Part shown: positions 18,933 through 28,846 of the stretch, one piece after another
Layout of the letters: every line of letters starts with the position of its first letter
Numbering within the stretch: position 1 is the first letter of the stretch
NCBI GenBank assembly: GCA_043783625.1
Contig: JAYVZE010000062.1
Coordinates: 1-64,000, forward strand
Reading direction: 5' to 3'
DNA length: 64,000 nt
Origin: JAFDVL01 sp043783625
GTDB taxonomy: Bacteria; Acidobacteriota; Blastocatellia; RBC074
Made by a program: the position numbers and the translations under genes
The notes under the pieces: generated by a model
Seen by the model: the letters and a program-made list of their open reading frames with translations, nothing else
What the model was told of the DNA's origin: nothing
Databases searched by the model: none

Positions 18933-19083
18933 AAAGGATAGGCTTTTCGCGTTAATGTCTACAGAGGCAGTTGCCCGTGACCACATAAAATTAGCGGCTG
19001 CAAACGAACAGTATCAGCAGCTAGAAAAAGATTTATTTGAATTGTATCAGCAATGGGAAGAGGCGTTGAGTCAGGCGCAGTAG
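18931..19083 (+). pseudogene. Duplicated 3' end of the ABC-F gene
   Basis: Fifty codons plus stop that match the end of the ABC-F gene (18054-18206): 123 of 153 bases and 42 of 50 residues agree, from 'EKDRLFALMST' to 'WEEALSQAQ'. Weak similarity runs about 20 bp past the stop in both copies. There is no start codon or ribosome-binding site of its own. Most codon differences are synonymous or conservative, so both copies evolved as functional coding sequence before they came to lie side by side. Confidence 0.85.
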
Positions 19084-19180
19084 TCAGTTACGTTGGTGTG
19101 CAACTTAACTGTAAGAATGCTGAAGTCACGCGCTATTAAAGCTCAGAGATACCCAGATATATTTTTTGCAGATTTGCGGC

Positions 19181-19408
19181 TTAGAGTTTTTCAGTGCTAT
19201 TGATCTCGAAGGGAGAATCCTCACTTTCAGCATCTTCTACGTCATCGTAATAACTTGCGTCTTGCTCACGGTGTTTGTCCGCACAATCGCTACACATATT
19301 CACAATCTTAAAAGGCTCAACCTCTATAGCCTCAAGTCCATCTTCATCTTTTTCGTGAACCACTGATTCTCCACATTTTTCGCAGGTTTCGGTCATCTTA
19401 GTTGGCAT
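19181..19408 (-). CDS. Small CxxC/CxxC protein
   Basis: 75 residues with two CxxC pairs ('CEKCGES' and 'CSDCADKH'), which suggests a single zinc ribbon, then an acidic Asp/Glu-rich tail. GGAG lies 6 bp before the ATG at 19408. Not recognised as a named family; such small zinc-ribbon proteins are often regulatory or cofactor-binding. It is alone on the minus strand between the PIN module and the TonB receptor gene. Confidence 0.65.
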   Translation of the reverse strand: MPTKMTETCEKCGESVVHEKDEDGLEAIEVEPFKIVNMCSDCADKHREQDASYYDDVEDAESEDSPFEINSTEKL

Positions 19409-19540
19409 AAAGTCTCCTTTGCTAAACTATCATTTCAGTATCAGTTAAAATAGGCTAAGCTTAATTTAACAAGACTCGTAGTGATGGGCAAGCCACAGGC
19501 GCATCCTTAAAACTCATCGCCAAACTCCTTTATCTTCAAT

Positions 19541-22036
19541 CTAAAACAAAACATCAAAATCCAATCGAAACCTTCGTTTATTCTCACCAAAAAATAATCC
19601 GTATTGGGGGTCGGCAATATTGTTATGCACGTTCGGCGGGTTGAAGTGATTGGTGAGATTGAAGCCGCTGACAGAGAAGCGGACGGAGTATTTATCGTTC
19701 ACTTTGAAGTCACGGCGGACACGGCTGTCGAACGCCAAAAAGCTGGGGTAACGCAGGTTATCAGCGTTTGGTTTGCCAACATATTTTTGTGCGGCATTAA
19801 CTACGAAATAGGGCGAACCGCTGCGGATTTCGAGTAGTGGTGACCAGAATAATTTCGCGGGAAGCTTGACGAATCCCCACGCCAGAAAGCGGTTTGGCGT
19901 GTCGGCAGGCAAATTTGAAAATTGATTCGGGCGGATGATTGGAGACGGAAAGCTTCCCAGGTAATTATTAAATTCGTTCAAATCGCCGCGTGATTGGCTG
20001 CGCACGTACGACAAAAATAAATACTGATCTTCTTTCCATTTCATCTGCGAGCTTAGTTCAAATTGATTGTAACGTGATCTGCCTCCACCGCCTAAAACCA
20101 GTGCGTCCCGACCTTCGACTATTTTGGGATTCACGACCAATAATCCTTGTGAATTACTTTTCTGGTAATTTGCTCGCACCCGAAAATTGTTGGTGAGGGC
20201 GTGTTCAATTTCAACATTAAAAGTTTCGGTATACGGGGCAAAATTACCTACGACTTTGGCACTGCGAATAAATGGATTTTTCGTGGCTTCGGCTTGGTCG
20301 GTAATATTGTAGATGCGGCGCGGGCCATCAATAATCTGACCGTTCGTGTCGTAAGTGGTAATCACCTGATGCGGATAGTGTCTGAAAGAATAAGTACTCA
20401 GCGGAACACGGTCATAGAATAATCCGTATCCGGCACGGATCGCCGTTGTTTGATTTCCGAACGGAGTCCAGGCGAATCCGACGCGCGGCGCGAATCGCGT
20501 CGTTTCCGTGATGCCCTGTCGCTCAGAGCGCAATCCGAAATCAAAAGCAAAGTCTTGCGTTATCACCCAATGGTCTTGCCCGAAGAATGCCAGCTCCAGG
20601 TCTTTCCGATTGTAAGGCGAGCCATGCACAAATGTGATGCGTTGAGTGAGACGAGTTTGAGCATCAAAAATATTCACCGGACGCCCGATAAATTCTCCAC
20701 GATTCATCGTCCGGGTAACGTCGCTGCCGATTTTGACGTTATGAACACCAGCGGCTGTTAGCGGATGTAAACTGAATACTTCCTGAAAATCCAAGCGCGT
20801 AGAGATCCGGTTTTGTGTATTAAAATAGTTACCGGTGTTGCCCGTCGGAGTCAGATTCATGTCTGCGCTGCCTTGTCCCCAGACTCCGTGATTGACCTTT
20901 TTGTAGGCAACCGTACTTTCCAGCAAATTCGTGCCAAGTGTCCAGCGATCAATGACTGTCCCGGTGTAATCACGGGCGCGATAATTTGGAGTGACAGGCC
21001 GTTGATTGAAAAAGTCGAGGTTGAAATATCTTGATTGGCGCGGAGCGATATGAAGCGTGCCAGTCAGCGCGTGATTCGGAATGGCGATGTAATCCAACTG
21101 CGTGAATGAGTTGACCGATTCATTCACCGTTTCATTGTTGGGGAAAGACAACGCCAAAACGCGATTTTTCTTGATGGCGTATTCAATGCCCTGCGACAAA
21201 TATAATTTATTTTTAATGAGCGGGCCGTTGAAAATGAGGCGTGGCGTGGCGTCTTTCAAGCCGCGCAAATGCCCTCTGAGAAACCTGAATTCCGGCAGCG
21301 GATCATTGAATTCAAAATTCCATTTATCTCCGCCGCGTCTGGTTTCGACCGCGACGACTCCGGCGGTAAAGCGACCGTATTGCGTCAAAAATGGTGATCT
21401 ATAAACGTTCAGGGTTTCGACACTATCAACCGGAATCGTCAAGCCAAATTGACCCGTCGCCGGATCAGTGACATCCATGGCATTCACGAGCAATGCACTC
21501 CGGTTTTCGCCGCTCCCGCCAATGCGGAGTTCGCCCTGACTGCTGCGGATAATCCCCGGAACCAGCGGCAACGCATCCGCGACAGTATTCGGTTTGATGG
21601 CAGTATTTTTTGCCTGTGTACGGCTTATATCAGTGGAAGTGCTTGCGCCCTGCTCAATTGGATTTATCAGGGCAGTCGAAGCTGTAACGTTGACCGCATC
21701 GGAAATATTAACCTTTGGAACCATCACGAATTCATAAGCCAACGGCGTGCCGGATTGAAAGGCGACATCATTTTTGAGGCGTGGCTCCAGTCCTTCTTTG
21801 CTGGCACTGAGTTCATAAGTCCCTGAAAGCTGAGTAGCTAAATTTGCTTCACCCGCTTCATTGGTGAGAGCGGAAGAAATTAATTTTCCATCTTTTTTTA
21901 ATTCAAGTTTGACCGCGACAATTGGCTTGCCGGTTTCGTCAATCGTATTGACCTTGATCGAAGCTGGCTGCGCCAACACCGAGAGCGAAAAAATAACTGA
22001 AAAAATAAGACTGATGATAATTCGTTGGTACTGCAT
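19541..22036 (-). CDS. TonB-dependent outer-membrane receptor
   Basis: 831 residues. The signal peptide ends near 'LSVLAQP'. A carboxypeptidase-regulatory-like beta-sandwich ('DETGKPIVAVKLELKKDGK', about 30-110) precedes a plug domain (about 125-235, 'VADALPLVPGI', 'RIGGSGENRSALLVNAMDV'). The rest is a beta-barrel ending in the aromatic 'RLDFDVLF'. It resembles the acidobacterial Oar-like receptors but is shorter than the usual ~1000-residue form. The ligand is unknown. It would need the TonB/Exb system, for which 8.6-12.2 kb is the candidate in this window. Confidence 0.88.
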   Translation of the reverse strand: MQYQRIIISLIFSVIFSLSVLAQPASIKVNTIDETGKPIVAVKLELKKDGKLISSALTNEAGEANLATQLSGTYELSASKEGLEPRLKNDVAFQSGTPLAYEFVMVPKVNISDAVNVTASTALINPIEQGASTSTDISRTQAKNTAIKPNTVADALPLVPGIIRSSQGELRIGGSGENRSALLVNAMDVTDPATGQFGLTIPVDSVETLNVYRSPFLTQYGRFTAGVVAVETRRGGDKWNFEFNDPLPEFRFLRGHLRGLKDATPRLIFNGPLIKNKLYLSQGIEYAIKKNRVLALSFPNNETVNESVNSFTQLDYIAIPNHALTGTLHIAPRQSRYFNLDFFNQRPVTPNYRARDYTGTVIDRWTLGTNLLESTVAYKKVNHGVWGQGSADMNLTPTGNTGNYFNTQNRISTRLDFQEVFSLHPLTAAGVHNVKIGSDVTRTMNRGEFIGRPVNIFDAQTRLTQRITFVHGSPYNRKDLELAFFGQDHWVITQDFAFDFGLRSERQGITETTRFAPRVGFAWTPFGNQTTAIRAGYGLFYDRVPLSTYSFRHYPHQVITTYDTNGQIIDGPRRIYNITDQAEATKNPFIRSAKVVGNFAPYTETFNVEIEHALTNNFRVRANYQKSNSQGLLVVNPKIVEGRDALVLGGGGRSRYNQFELSSQMKWKEDQYLFLSYVRSQSRGDLNEFNNYLGSFPSPIIRPNQFSNLPADTPNRFLAWGFVKLPAKLFWSPLLEIRSGSPYFVVNAAQKYVGKPNADNLRYPSFLAFDSRVRRDFKVNDKYSVRFSVSGFNLTNHFNPPNVHNNIADPQYGLFFGENKRRFRLDFDVLF

Positions 22037-22201
22037 CTAAACAAAATCTCCTGCTCATTAGGGAAATCCCTGACGACTGCATTGTATTAATATATCTTAA
22101 TTAACGTGGTAAATCTCTGACAGTCGCGTTATTTTGCTTTTTCATAATCTTTTTCAAACCTCGCATTTAGAATGCGATTTTACTCTAACTCGTTGCCCAC
22201 A

Positions 22202-23170
22202 ATGATTACGACACTAATTTTTCATAAAACGAACAAATCTTTTAAACGAGTCAACGATCCGAATAAAATTGCTGACCTGAAAACAAGTACGGAGCATGTC
22301 CTCTGGGTGGATGTTACAAATCCCACCGAAGAAGAGTTTCACTGTTTGCAACAGCAGTTCGGGTTTCATCCGCTGGCGATGGAAGATTGCCGCAATGCGC
22401 ACCAACGCCCGAAGATCGAAGATTATCACGGCTATTATTTTCTGGTGCTTTACGATGCCAGACTGAGCGCCGAAGATACTCTTGAATTTCAGGAAATTAA
22501 TATATTTCTGGGTACAAATTACGTCGTCACCGTTCACCGGGAAGCCTATCCGGCACTCGGCGAAGTCGAAGCACAATGGCGCAATTGGACGGACTTAGCC
22601 GATTACGGTGCAGGCTTACTTGCGTACTTAATTCTGGATGTCGTGGTAGATCGTTACTTTCCGGTGCTGGATGCTATTTCAGATCGGATTGATGACATGG
22701 AAGATGCTTTATTCAACGCGAACGACACTGCCGAGATTGAAGAAATTTTTCAGATTAAAAAACAGTTACTCAAGATGCGGCGTTCGGTCAGCCCGCTGCG
22801 CGATGCCTTGAATACGTTGCTGCGTCGTGAGCAGCCGATTTTCGCACGTGAGATTCAATACTATTTTCAGGATGTTTACGATCACCTGATCCGTGTTGCC
22901 GATATGATTGACAATACGCGCGATCTGCTCAGTTCAACCGTAGATATTTATTTATCCATCCAAAGCAATCGGATGAATATGGTCATGAAGCGAATGACAG
23001 CCGTGTCTACCATCTTGATGACGATGGCGATTATTCCTGGAATTTACGGGATGAATTTTAAAATCATCCCCGAAATTGAATGGGTGCATGGATATTATTG
23101 GGCACTGGGATTAATGCTCGTGGTTGGAACTGGATTGGTGATTTTCTTCCGGCGGATTAAGTGGTTGTAG
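22202..23170 (+). CDS. corA: CorA-type magnesium/cobalt transporter
   Basis: 322 residues from ATG 22202; an in-frame ATG at 22172 would add ten residues and cannot be excluded. A large cytoplasmic alpha/beta and helical funnel domain is followed by two C-terminal membrane helices joined by the selectivity motif 'IYGMNF'. The protein forms a pentameric channel for Mg2+ in the inner membrane. Single gene, diverging from the TonB receptor. Confidence 0.93.
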   Translation: MITTLIFHKTNKSFKRVNDPNKIADLKTSTEHVLWVDVTNPTEEEFHCLQQQFGFHPLAMEDCRNAHQRPKIEDYHGYYFLVLYDARLSAEDTLEFQEINIFLGTNYVVTVHREAYPALGEVEAQWRNWTDLADYGAGLLAYLILDVVVDRYFPVLDAISDRIDDMEDALFNANDTAEIEEIFQIKKQLLKMRRSVSPLRDALNTLLRREQPIFAREIQYYFQDVYDHLIRVADMIDNTRDLLSSTVDIYLSIQSNRMNMVMKRMTAVSTILMTMAIIPGIYGMNFKIIPEIEWVHGYYWALGLMLVVGTGLVIFFRRIKWL

Positions 23171-23203
23171 CAGGAAAGGATCAGCACAACATCCAACCTT
23201 GTA

Positions 23204-25516
23204 TCACTCAATATTTTTAATCAGCAACACTTCATCCGTCGTGTTCCCCAGTACGAGGTAAAGCTTTTTGCCATCGCGGGAAACAGTAAGGTTGTAAATC
23301 TTATCAAAGTTGAAACTTGCAATCCTGGTTGATTTACCATGGTCGAGTTCAACCTGCCAAACCTCGTTCGGGGTTGAATAGGGAAAGTAATAAACTGATT
23401 TACTATCGGGGGCAAAACGACCCGGCCAAAGATAAGGTGCCCAAAATCTTGGCAGTGTTAGAGGTGTTTCTTTCATCTTTGTCCCGTCAAAATCAGCTAC
23501 TCTAAAAGTGGTGTTCGAATTTGGAACCTGCCCGCTGACTTTGTTGAAGGTTGCGTATAAAATTTTTTTACCGTTCGGTGACAAATCCATGCGCATCAGA
23601 AATAGATTCTTGTCATCAAAAATTGGCAAGGTTTGGCGGGAGTCCAGATTAAACTTTTTGGCTCTGTAATTAAAACCCTCATCTACCCAATCCAAAAATA
23701 ATAAATTCCGATTGTCAGGATAAACTCCAATCAATAATTGTCTGCCGTCCATCGCTGCGGTGAGTTGTTCGGGATTTGAGCTGTTACGATTCACCCGCCA
23801 AATGGCATTGGTACGAACTGTGGGTGACCATTCATATGAATTCGTGGTGAAATAAACGTATTTTCCATCGGCAGAAACCATTGGATTTTCAATTTTGCCT
23901 TTTCCCGAAACGAACAACCCCGCCCCGGAACCATCCGAATTCATTTGCCACAGGTCACGGTTTCCTTTTCCGTCGAGCTGGCAGAAGAGGAGTTTGTTAT
24001 CAAGGGTGGTGGCGATTCCATCCTCGCCGCTACTCAGATTAGAAATCGCTTTGATCTGTTTTGCTTTTTTTGTCTGTAAATCGTATTCCCAGATGCTATC
24101 GGTAAAAATCTTTTTGATAGTGGCAAGAATCTGATGATCAGAGGTCGTGGTGGCGGTGGCGGTGTAATAGTCACTATTGTCTAATGCTACTCTCGTCACT
24201 TCACCCCTTGGAAAACTCACCATAAAAATTTGGAAATTATCTTCCGGCTCAAGTCTCACAGTGAAAACGATTCCCGAACCATCCAGGAGCCAGCGATAAT
24301 GACTGTAGATTGTATAAGGCCATTTAGAATTTAGGGCGTTCCAGGTGTCATTCCCGATTCTGGTGATTCCGCCGCCACTGACCGGAATCCAGCCAAGTTT
24401 GGCTGGCTTGCTCACCCCTTCTTTTTTATCACCATACAAGACTAAAATCTTACTGCCATCCGGCGAAAGGCGAGGGCTATAAACGTAATCATCCTTGGTG
24501 GTATAGACGATTGTTTCAGCCTTGCTGTCCAAATCAGCAACAATGATCTGTTGGGCTTCGTCATTGTTGACCCGGCGAAAAAAAATTGATTTTTTTCCGT
24601 CGGGCGAAATCCCCACGTCAGATTCAAGTGCTGACGGAACATCCGTCATTTCACCACCCAGCACGGCGACTCTTTTAAAACTGCTATACGAGTCAGTATC
24701 TGCTGTATATTCAAAATAAAGATAGTTGCCATCGGGTGAAAAATTACGAACCTCGATCATCGCATCCGGCGCGTTGAGAACTTCTCTTTCTTTTCCTGTT
24801 TCTAACTGATACAACATCAGAATCCCGTTTTTGGCAGGTTCTTCATTGACATACGCTAAATATTTTCCATCGGGAGAAATCGCTACTGAATTAAGCCGAC
24901 CTGTAATCGGCACCTTCTCAACGATAGTTTTTTTGAAGACCGTATCAATCAATCGCTTTGGCTTGAGGTAGTTGTAGCCGAGAAAACTAAAGCTTCCAAT
25001 TAGAAAAATTCCCAGCGTTGCCCATAGTCTGGTTGAATAGCTGCCAGATTCCGCACCTTCAAGTCCTGTCGGTGATTTTATGGAGGGTGGAAAGGCTGTG
25101 ACTTCTGGAGGAGTTGGCGCAGAAATTTCTGTGATGATGGGTGGTGGTTGTCGCTCAGTAATAAGCTCGTCGTCGGGTTGCTCAAAAATCTTGTGAACAA
25201 CATTTCCCGTAAAACGATAACCACGGCGCGGGACATTTTGAATCATCTCTTCCATTTCGCCGTACTCGGCAAACATTTTTCGCAGCCGATAAATGTGTCG
25301 CGTCAGATTACTTTCATCCACAAATGAATCTTTCCAGACCCGATTCAAAAGTTCTTCTTTCGTCACCAGCTCGCCGCCGTTTTCGGTCAAGACGCACAGC
25401 AATTCAATTTCCTTCAAAGGAAGGTCAATCGGTTTATCTAAATAGAATAAAACCTTCCTTTCGGCATTTAATTGAAACTTGCCGATTTCCCGTAAACGCT
25501 TGATTTTATTGTCCAT
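23204..25516 (-). CDS. Winged-helix/PD40 propeller membrane regulator
   Basis: 770 residues from ATG 25516, which gives the expected start; a longer reading to 25621 has unlikely composition. Residues about 10-105 are an OmpR-type winged helix ('LPLKEIELLCVLTENGGELV', 'SNLTRHIYRLRKMF', 'VPRRGYRF') without a receiver domain. A Pro-rich linker and one membrane helix ('LWATLGIFLIGSFSFLGYNYL') lead to a periplasmic propeller of WD40-like PD40 repeats ('ISPDGKYLAYV', 'LSPDGSKILVL', 'LSPNGKKILYA'). The plan is ToxR-like: DNA binding inside, sensing outside. This family is greatly expanded in Acidobacteria. Confidence 0.85.
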   Translation of the reverse strand: MDNKIKRLREIGKFQLNAERKVLFYLDKPIDLPLKEIELLCVLTENGGELVTKEELLNRVWKDSFVDESNLTRHIYRLRKMFAEYGEMEEMIQNVPRRGYRFTGNVVHKIFEQPDDELITERQPPPIITEISAPTPPEVTAFPPSIKSPTGLEGAESGSYSTRLWATLGIFLIGSFSFLGYNYLKPKRLIDTVFKKTIVEKVPITGRLNSVAISPDGKYLAYVNEEPAKNGILMLYQLETGKEREVLNAPDAMIEVRNFSPDGNYLYFEYTADTDSYSSFKRVAVLGGEMTDVPSALESDVGISPDGKKSIFFRRVNNDEAQQIIVADLDSKAETIVYTTKDDYVYSPRLSPDGSKILVLYGDKKEGVSKPAKLGWIPVSGGGITRIGNDTWNALNSKWPYTIYSHYRWLLDGSGIVFTVRLEPEDNFQIFMVSFPRGEVTRVALDNSDYYTATATTTSDHQILATIKKIFTDSIWEYDLQTKKAKQIKAISNLSSGEDGIATTLDNKLLFCQLDGKGNRDLWQMNSDGSGAGLFVSGKGKIENPMVSADGKYVYFTTNSYEWSPTVRTNAIWRVNRNSSNPEQLTAAMDGRQLLIGVYPDNRNLLFLDWVDEGFNYRAKKFNLDSRQTLPIFDDKNLFLMRMDLSPNGKKILYATFNKVSGQVPNSNTTFRVADFDGTKMKETPLTLPRFWAPYLWPGRFAPDSKSVYYFPYSTPNEVWQVELDHGKSTRIASFNFDKIYNLTVSRDGKKLYLVLGNTTDEVLLIKNIE

Positions 25517-25822
25517 AACATAAGTGGAGAACTTAAGGATGAATAGTTCAAGACATTTTTTTCCCGCCAGCCAACACTGTTTCCACGACACAATTTGTAA
25601 ACCGATCATGGTCAGAAGCAATGAGATGTAAGAGTTTGACTGTTTCCGTCTGAGGGCGGAATTGTATCACCAATGCGAAGGTTCTTACAAAGCGAGGTGC
25701 GGTTAACCAAGCGCAATGATGAAATGTTTTGTGGAGTTTTCTTATGCCTGTGAAAGCGCAATATTTATGAAACAGAACCGCAATCAACTACAAGTCTACC
25801 GCACGCTCAAAGGAAACCGTAT
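25517..25822. other. Intergenic, no gene seen
   Basis: Divergent spacer between the PD40 regulator and the first accessory gene. It should hold both promoters, but I see no convincing -10/-35 pair. AAAGGAAACC near its right end is the ribosome-binding site of the ATG at 25823. Confidence 0.4.
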
Positions 25823-26825
25823 ATGAAGCTCACCGCAAGTACGAAAGACACAGGCCTACGCCAAACTCGGCGGAGCCTTGGACAACATTTCCGATGCCTA
25901 CACCTACGTCGCCAAGGGGTTGTTGATTGTTGATGGCAACCAGAATGGCCGGATGGCAAAATATCTCAAGGTCACCGGCACAGCCCAGAAAGCCTTCAGC
26001 TATTTCAGAAAAATCCAAGTAGTCCTTGACGAAAAGAAACGGGACGGCGGGTTATTGAAGCTGGGTCTTAAAATATCGATTGATCTCGCCGGAAAGCTGC
26101 TTGGCACGTCGCTTACGACGCATCCCTGTTACGCCTATCACAAATCCATGATTGATGTGCTTGCCGATGCCCTCAACGCCAATCGCAATAGCAGGGCAGC
26201 CGTCGACGCTTATAAACTAGCCGTCAGTGCTGCGAACTCGACGGCTGTTGCATCCGAATTCAAGCGACTTGAGGCGATAAAAGTAAACATCGTGTCCAAT
26301 CATTTCATATTCAACGACAGAGTTGGAGTAGCCGCCGACATTGCACGCGGCATGATGAGCGACGACTTCGCAAGGAAAAAAATCGCACAATACGGTGGTA
26401 GTGCTCGACTCTCCGAAGCCTTGAGCGATCTGGAAACGTGGCGCGCTAATTGGGCTGGACTGACTTTCGACGTCATGCAGTTGCAGATCATCACAGCGAA
26501 CGAACTGAATGTTGCCCTGGAAGCCATGAACAAAGTCAAAGACCTCATGGCGACTCTGATGGGCGGGAGTAACATGGACCGGGTCGTCGGCTATGGAACA
26601 GCCAATAACATCGAATGGGAAAAGTACGATCAGATCATCGGTCAGAAAATGCCCGCTCAGTCACTGACAGACCCAGTCAAATTTGCGCAGGGAAATGCTG
26701 ACAAAGCTACAGCCTGGTCCCAGGCATTTGCAGAGATGTGCGATTTTGTCAGGAGCGAGGAGGTCATTTTCTCAAGTAAGTTTAATACCCAGCTTGAGAG
26801 ATTGAATCGCGTGCTATACGGCTAA
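25823..26825 (+). pseudogene. Unrecognised helical protein, apparent frameshift at start
   Basis: AAAGGAAACC precedes ATG 25823, but that frame closes after about 36 codons. The frame that continues (from about 25845 to 26825, TTG 25878 as its first formal start) is open for over 320 codons and reads 'KTQAYAKLGGALDNISDAY'. Removing one base near 25849-25853 would join the two as 'MKLTASTKD-QAYAKLGG'. The protein is mostly helical, without signal peptide or membrane segments. Not recognised. Either a real 5' frameshift or a one-base assembly error. Codon use looks richer in G and C than in the genes after it. Confidence 0.6.
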
Positions 26826-26957
26826 TGAATCAAGGGATTCCGACTCCATTGAATTTTAATAAATAAATGTTATACGTGCGCCCGTTGAATATGGCGTTAA
26901 TGGTTGCCCGTGCTGATATTTATCTTCAGTAAATACTTGAAAAAGAAGGAGAAATTC

Positions 26958-28754
26958 ATGAAGAAAACTCTATCTACTTATCTTGCAGTTGTAACCATCA
27001 CACTGAGCTTTACCACCCACAGCTACGCGCAATTCGGCGGCGTCATCAACAAAGCCAAAGAAGCAATCAATAAAAACGTCGAGAAGAAGAAAGAAGAGCC
27101 AGCCAAGAGACCGACCAACCCACCCGCCAATACAGAACAACAGAGCGAGACAACTTCATCGAATGGGGCAACCAGGAACCAACCCGATGCGCCGCGTCCC
27201 CTAGAATCCACGCTCGGCACTATTTATTTTTCCAATCAGCCATTTACGAATGGAACCGAAGGCAGCAAAACATCATTTTCTTCTAGCGAATTTATCTATG
27301 GCAGATTGGTTTTGAAAGGCGGAACGGTTCGAACTGTCCTGAAGCCGAAGCAGCTAGATAAGGAATACCCATACTATATTCTCCCTTTCATTACTTATGT
27401 TATTGAGAATGGTCGTAAACAAGAAGTGATTGGTTCGAAATATACCCTATTGCCGGAGGCTGAATTAGATAAAACATATTGGGATTTTGATATGCTCCCT
27501 GCGCCAGAGAAGGCTAAGACGGCGATAACTTTGGGCGATAGCATTCGTAGAAAGACATTTCCTACCTCTTATTTTTACGATTTTCTCAGTAAAAAGGATA
27601 CAACGGAGGGTACTCACACCTTTGGAATTGAAACATTCGTAGAGGCAGTGGATTTTCGCGGAAACCCTAAACCCGAATCAGAATGGCAATATCTATCGAG
27701 TGAGTTGACCTTTACCTTTAAAGGTGCAGACTATCCTGCCATTACAGCTAATCGTGAAAAACTAGACGACGCTTTCCGCACACGAGCCGTTCGAGAGCAA
27801 ATTGCGAGTCAGCCACTTCCCAAAGAATGGTCGCAGCCCACGAATCCAATTCTGCGCGGCTTAACGGAGCCAATGTTAAGAACGATCTATCTCAACAGTT
27901 TTGAAGCAGCCGACCGACCGAAACTAAAAATCATCAAATTCTATGCGGATTCGGCGCGATCAGAGGCACTCTGGAAGGTTCAAAACAACGATGTTGGCAT
28001 TCCCAATTACCGTTACACCAACCAACGGTACACGGTCTTTGTGAGAAATACGCAGGCGAACCAATGCTTTTTTCAAGGCTTCGGATTGCGGCAATTCTAT
28101 TCCGGCGGCGGAACGTATGGCGAGTCAGCCATTGATACCAATCAAGAGCCAACCTTTTTCCCTTGTGAAAAGATAGGAGGAACAGCCGCTCCCGCTAAAT
28201 CTGCGGCTGCGCCTGCGATCACACCTGCTGGCAATACTGAAGAAGATGCTTACAAACGTGGTCTACAGCAATTTGAGTCTGAAAATTATTCAGAAGCTAT
28301 CAAAAGTATGACTGAAGTAATCAAGCTTAATCCGAAGGATGCAGCCGCCTATTATTTTCGAGGGACATCTTACGCTGAGACTAAACAGCTTGACGCCGCA
28401 ATTGCCGACCTCAGCAAAGCCGTTTCGCTTCAAACCAATCCAGGTGCCTTGGAAGAGACTCTTTTTAACCGCGCCCTAGCTTACACGAACAGCAAAAAAC
28501 TTGCACTTTCGATTGCCGATTGCACCAGAGCGCTCACGCTCGACCCGAAACATTGGGAGACCTATTATATTCGTGGAAATAACTATTACAATACCAATAA
28601 AACCAGCTTGGCGTTGAAGGATTATAACAAAGCCATTGAATTAAAACCGGATCACTCAAAACTTTACACCAATCGAGCGGATTGCTACGACAAGCTTGGG
28701 CAAAAGGCTTTAGCCAGGCAAGACCGCGAAATGGCACAACGTTTGGATAAATAA
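26958..28754 (+). CDS. Secreted protein with C-terminal TPR repeats
   Basis: 598 residues from ATG 26958, chosen for GAAGGAG upstream and a clean signal peptide ending 'THSYAQ'. A Lys/Glu- and Pro-rich linker (about 30-75) leads to a central region of about 340 residues that I do not recognise. Residues about 430-590 carry four TPR units ('YKRGLQQFESENYSEAIKSM', 'FRGTSYAETKQLDAAIADLS', 'NNYYNTNKTSLALKDYNKAI'). Likely periplasmic, with the TPRs as a protein-binding platform. It opens the run of same-strand accessory genes. Confidence 0.75.
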   Translation: MKKTLSTYLAVVTITLSFTTHSYAQFGGVINKAKEAINKNVEKKKEEPAKRPTNPPANTEQQSETTSSNGATRNQPDAPRPLESTLGTIYFSNQPFTNGTEGSKTSFSSSEFIYGRLVLKGGTVRTVLKPKQLDKEYPYYILPFITYVIENGRKQEVIGSKYTLLPEAELDKTYWDFDMLPAPEKAKTAITLGDSIRRKTFPTSYFYDFLSKKDTTEGTHTFGIETFVEAVDFRGNPKPESEWQYLSSELTFTFKGADYPAITANREKLDDAFRTRAVREQIASQPLPKEWSQPTNPILRGLTEPMLRTIYLNSFEAADRPKLKIIKFYADSARSEALWKVQNNDVGIPNYRYTNQRYTVFVRNTQANQCFFQGFGLRQFYSGGGTYGESAIDTNQEPTFFPCEKIGGTAAPAKSAAAPAITPAGNTEEDAYKRGLQQFESENYSEAIKSMTEVIKLNPKDAAAYYFRGTSYAETKQLDAAIADLSKAVSLQTNPGALEETLFNRALAYTNSKKLALSIADCTRALTLDPKHWETYYIRGNNYYNTNKTSLALKDYNKAIELKPDHSKLYTNRADCYDKLGQKALARQDREMAQRLDK

Positions 28755-28846
28755 AAAAGTTATAAATATAGTTAGCCTGGTATAAGTCAACTAATCAAGC
28801 CATTGATCTGTTGTGGTGAATTTCTACTCTCTTCAGGAGAATAAAA

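Noticed and set aside
23204..25516. TolB protein
   Set aside because: The PD40 repeats resemble TolB, but the winged helix and TM segment make it a ToxR-like regulator, and no Pal gene is adjacent.
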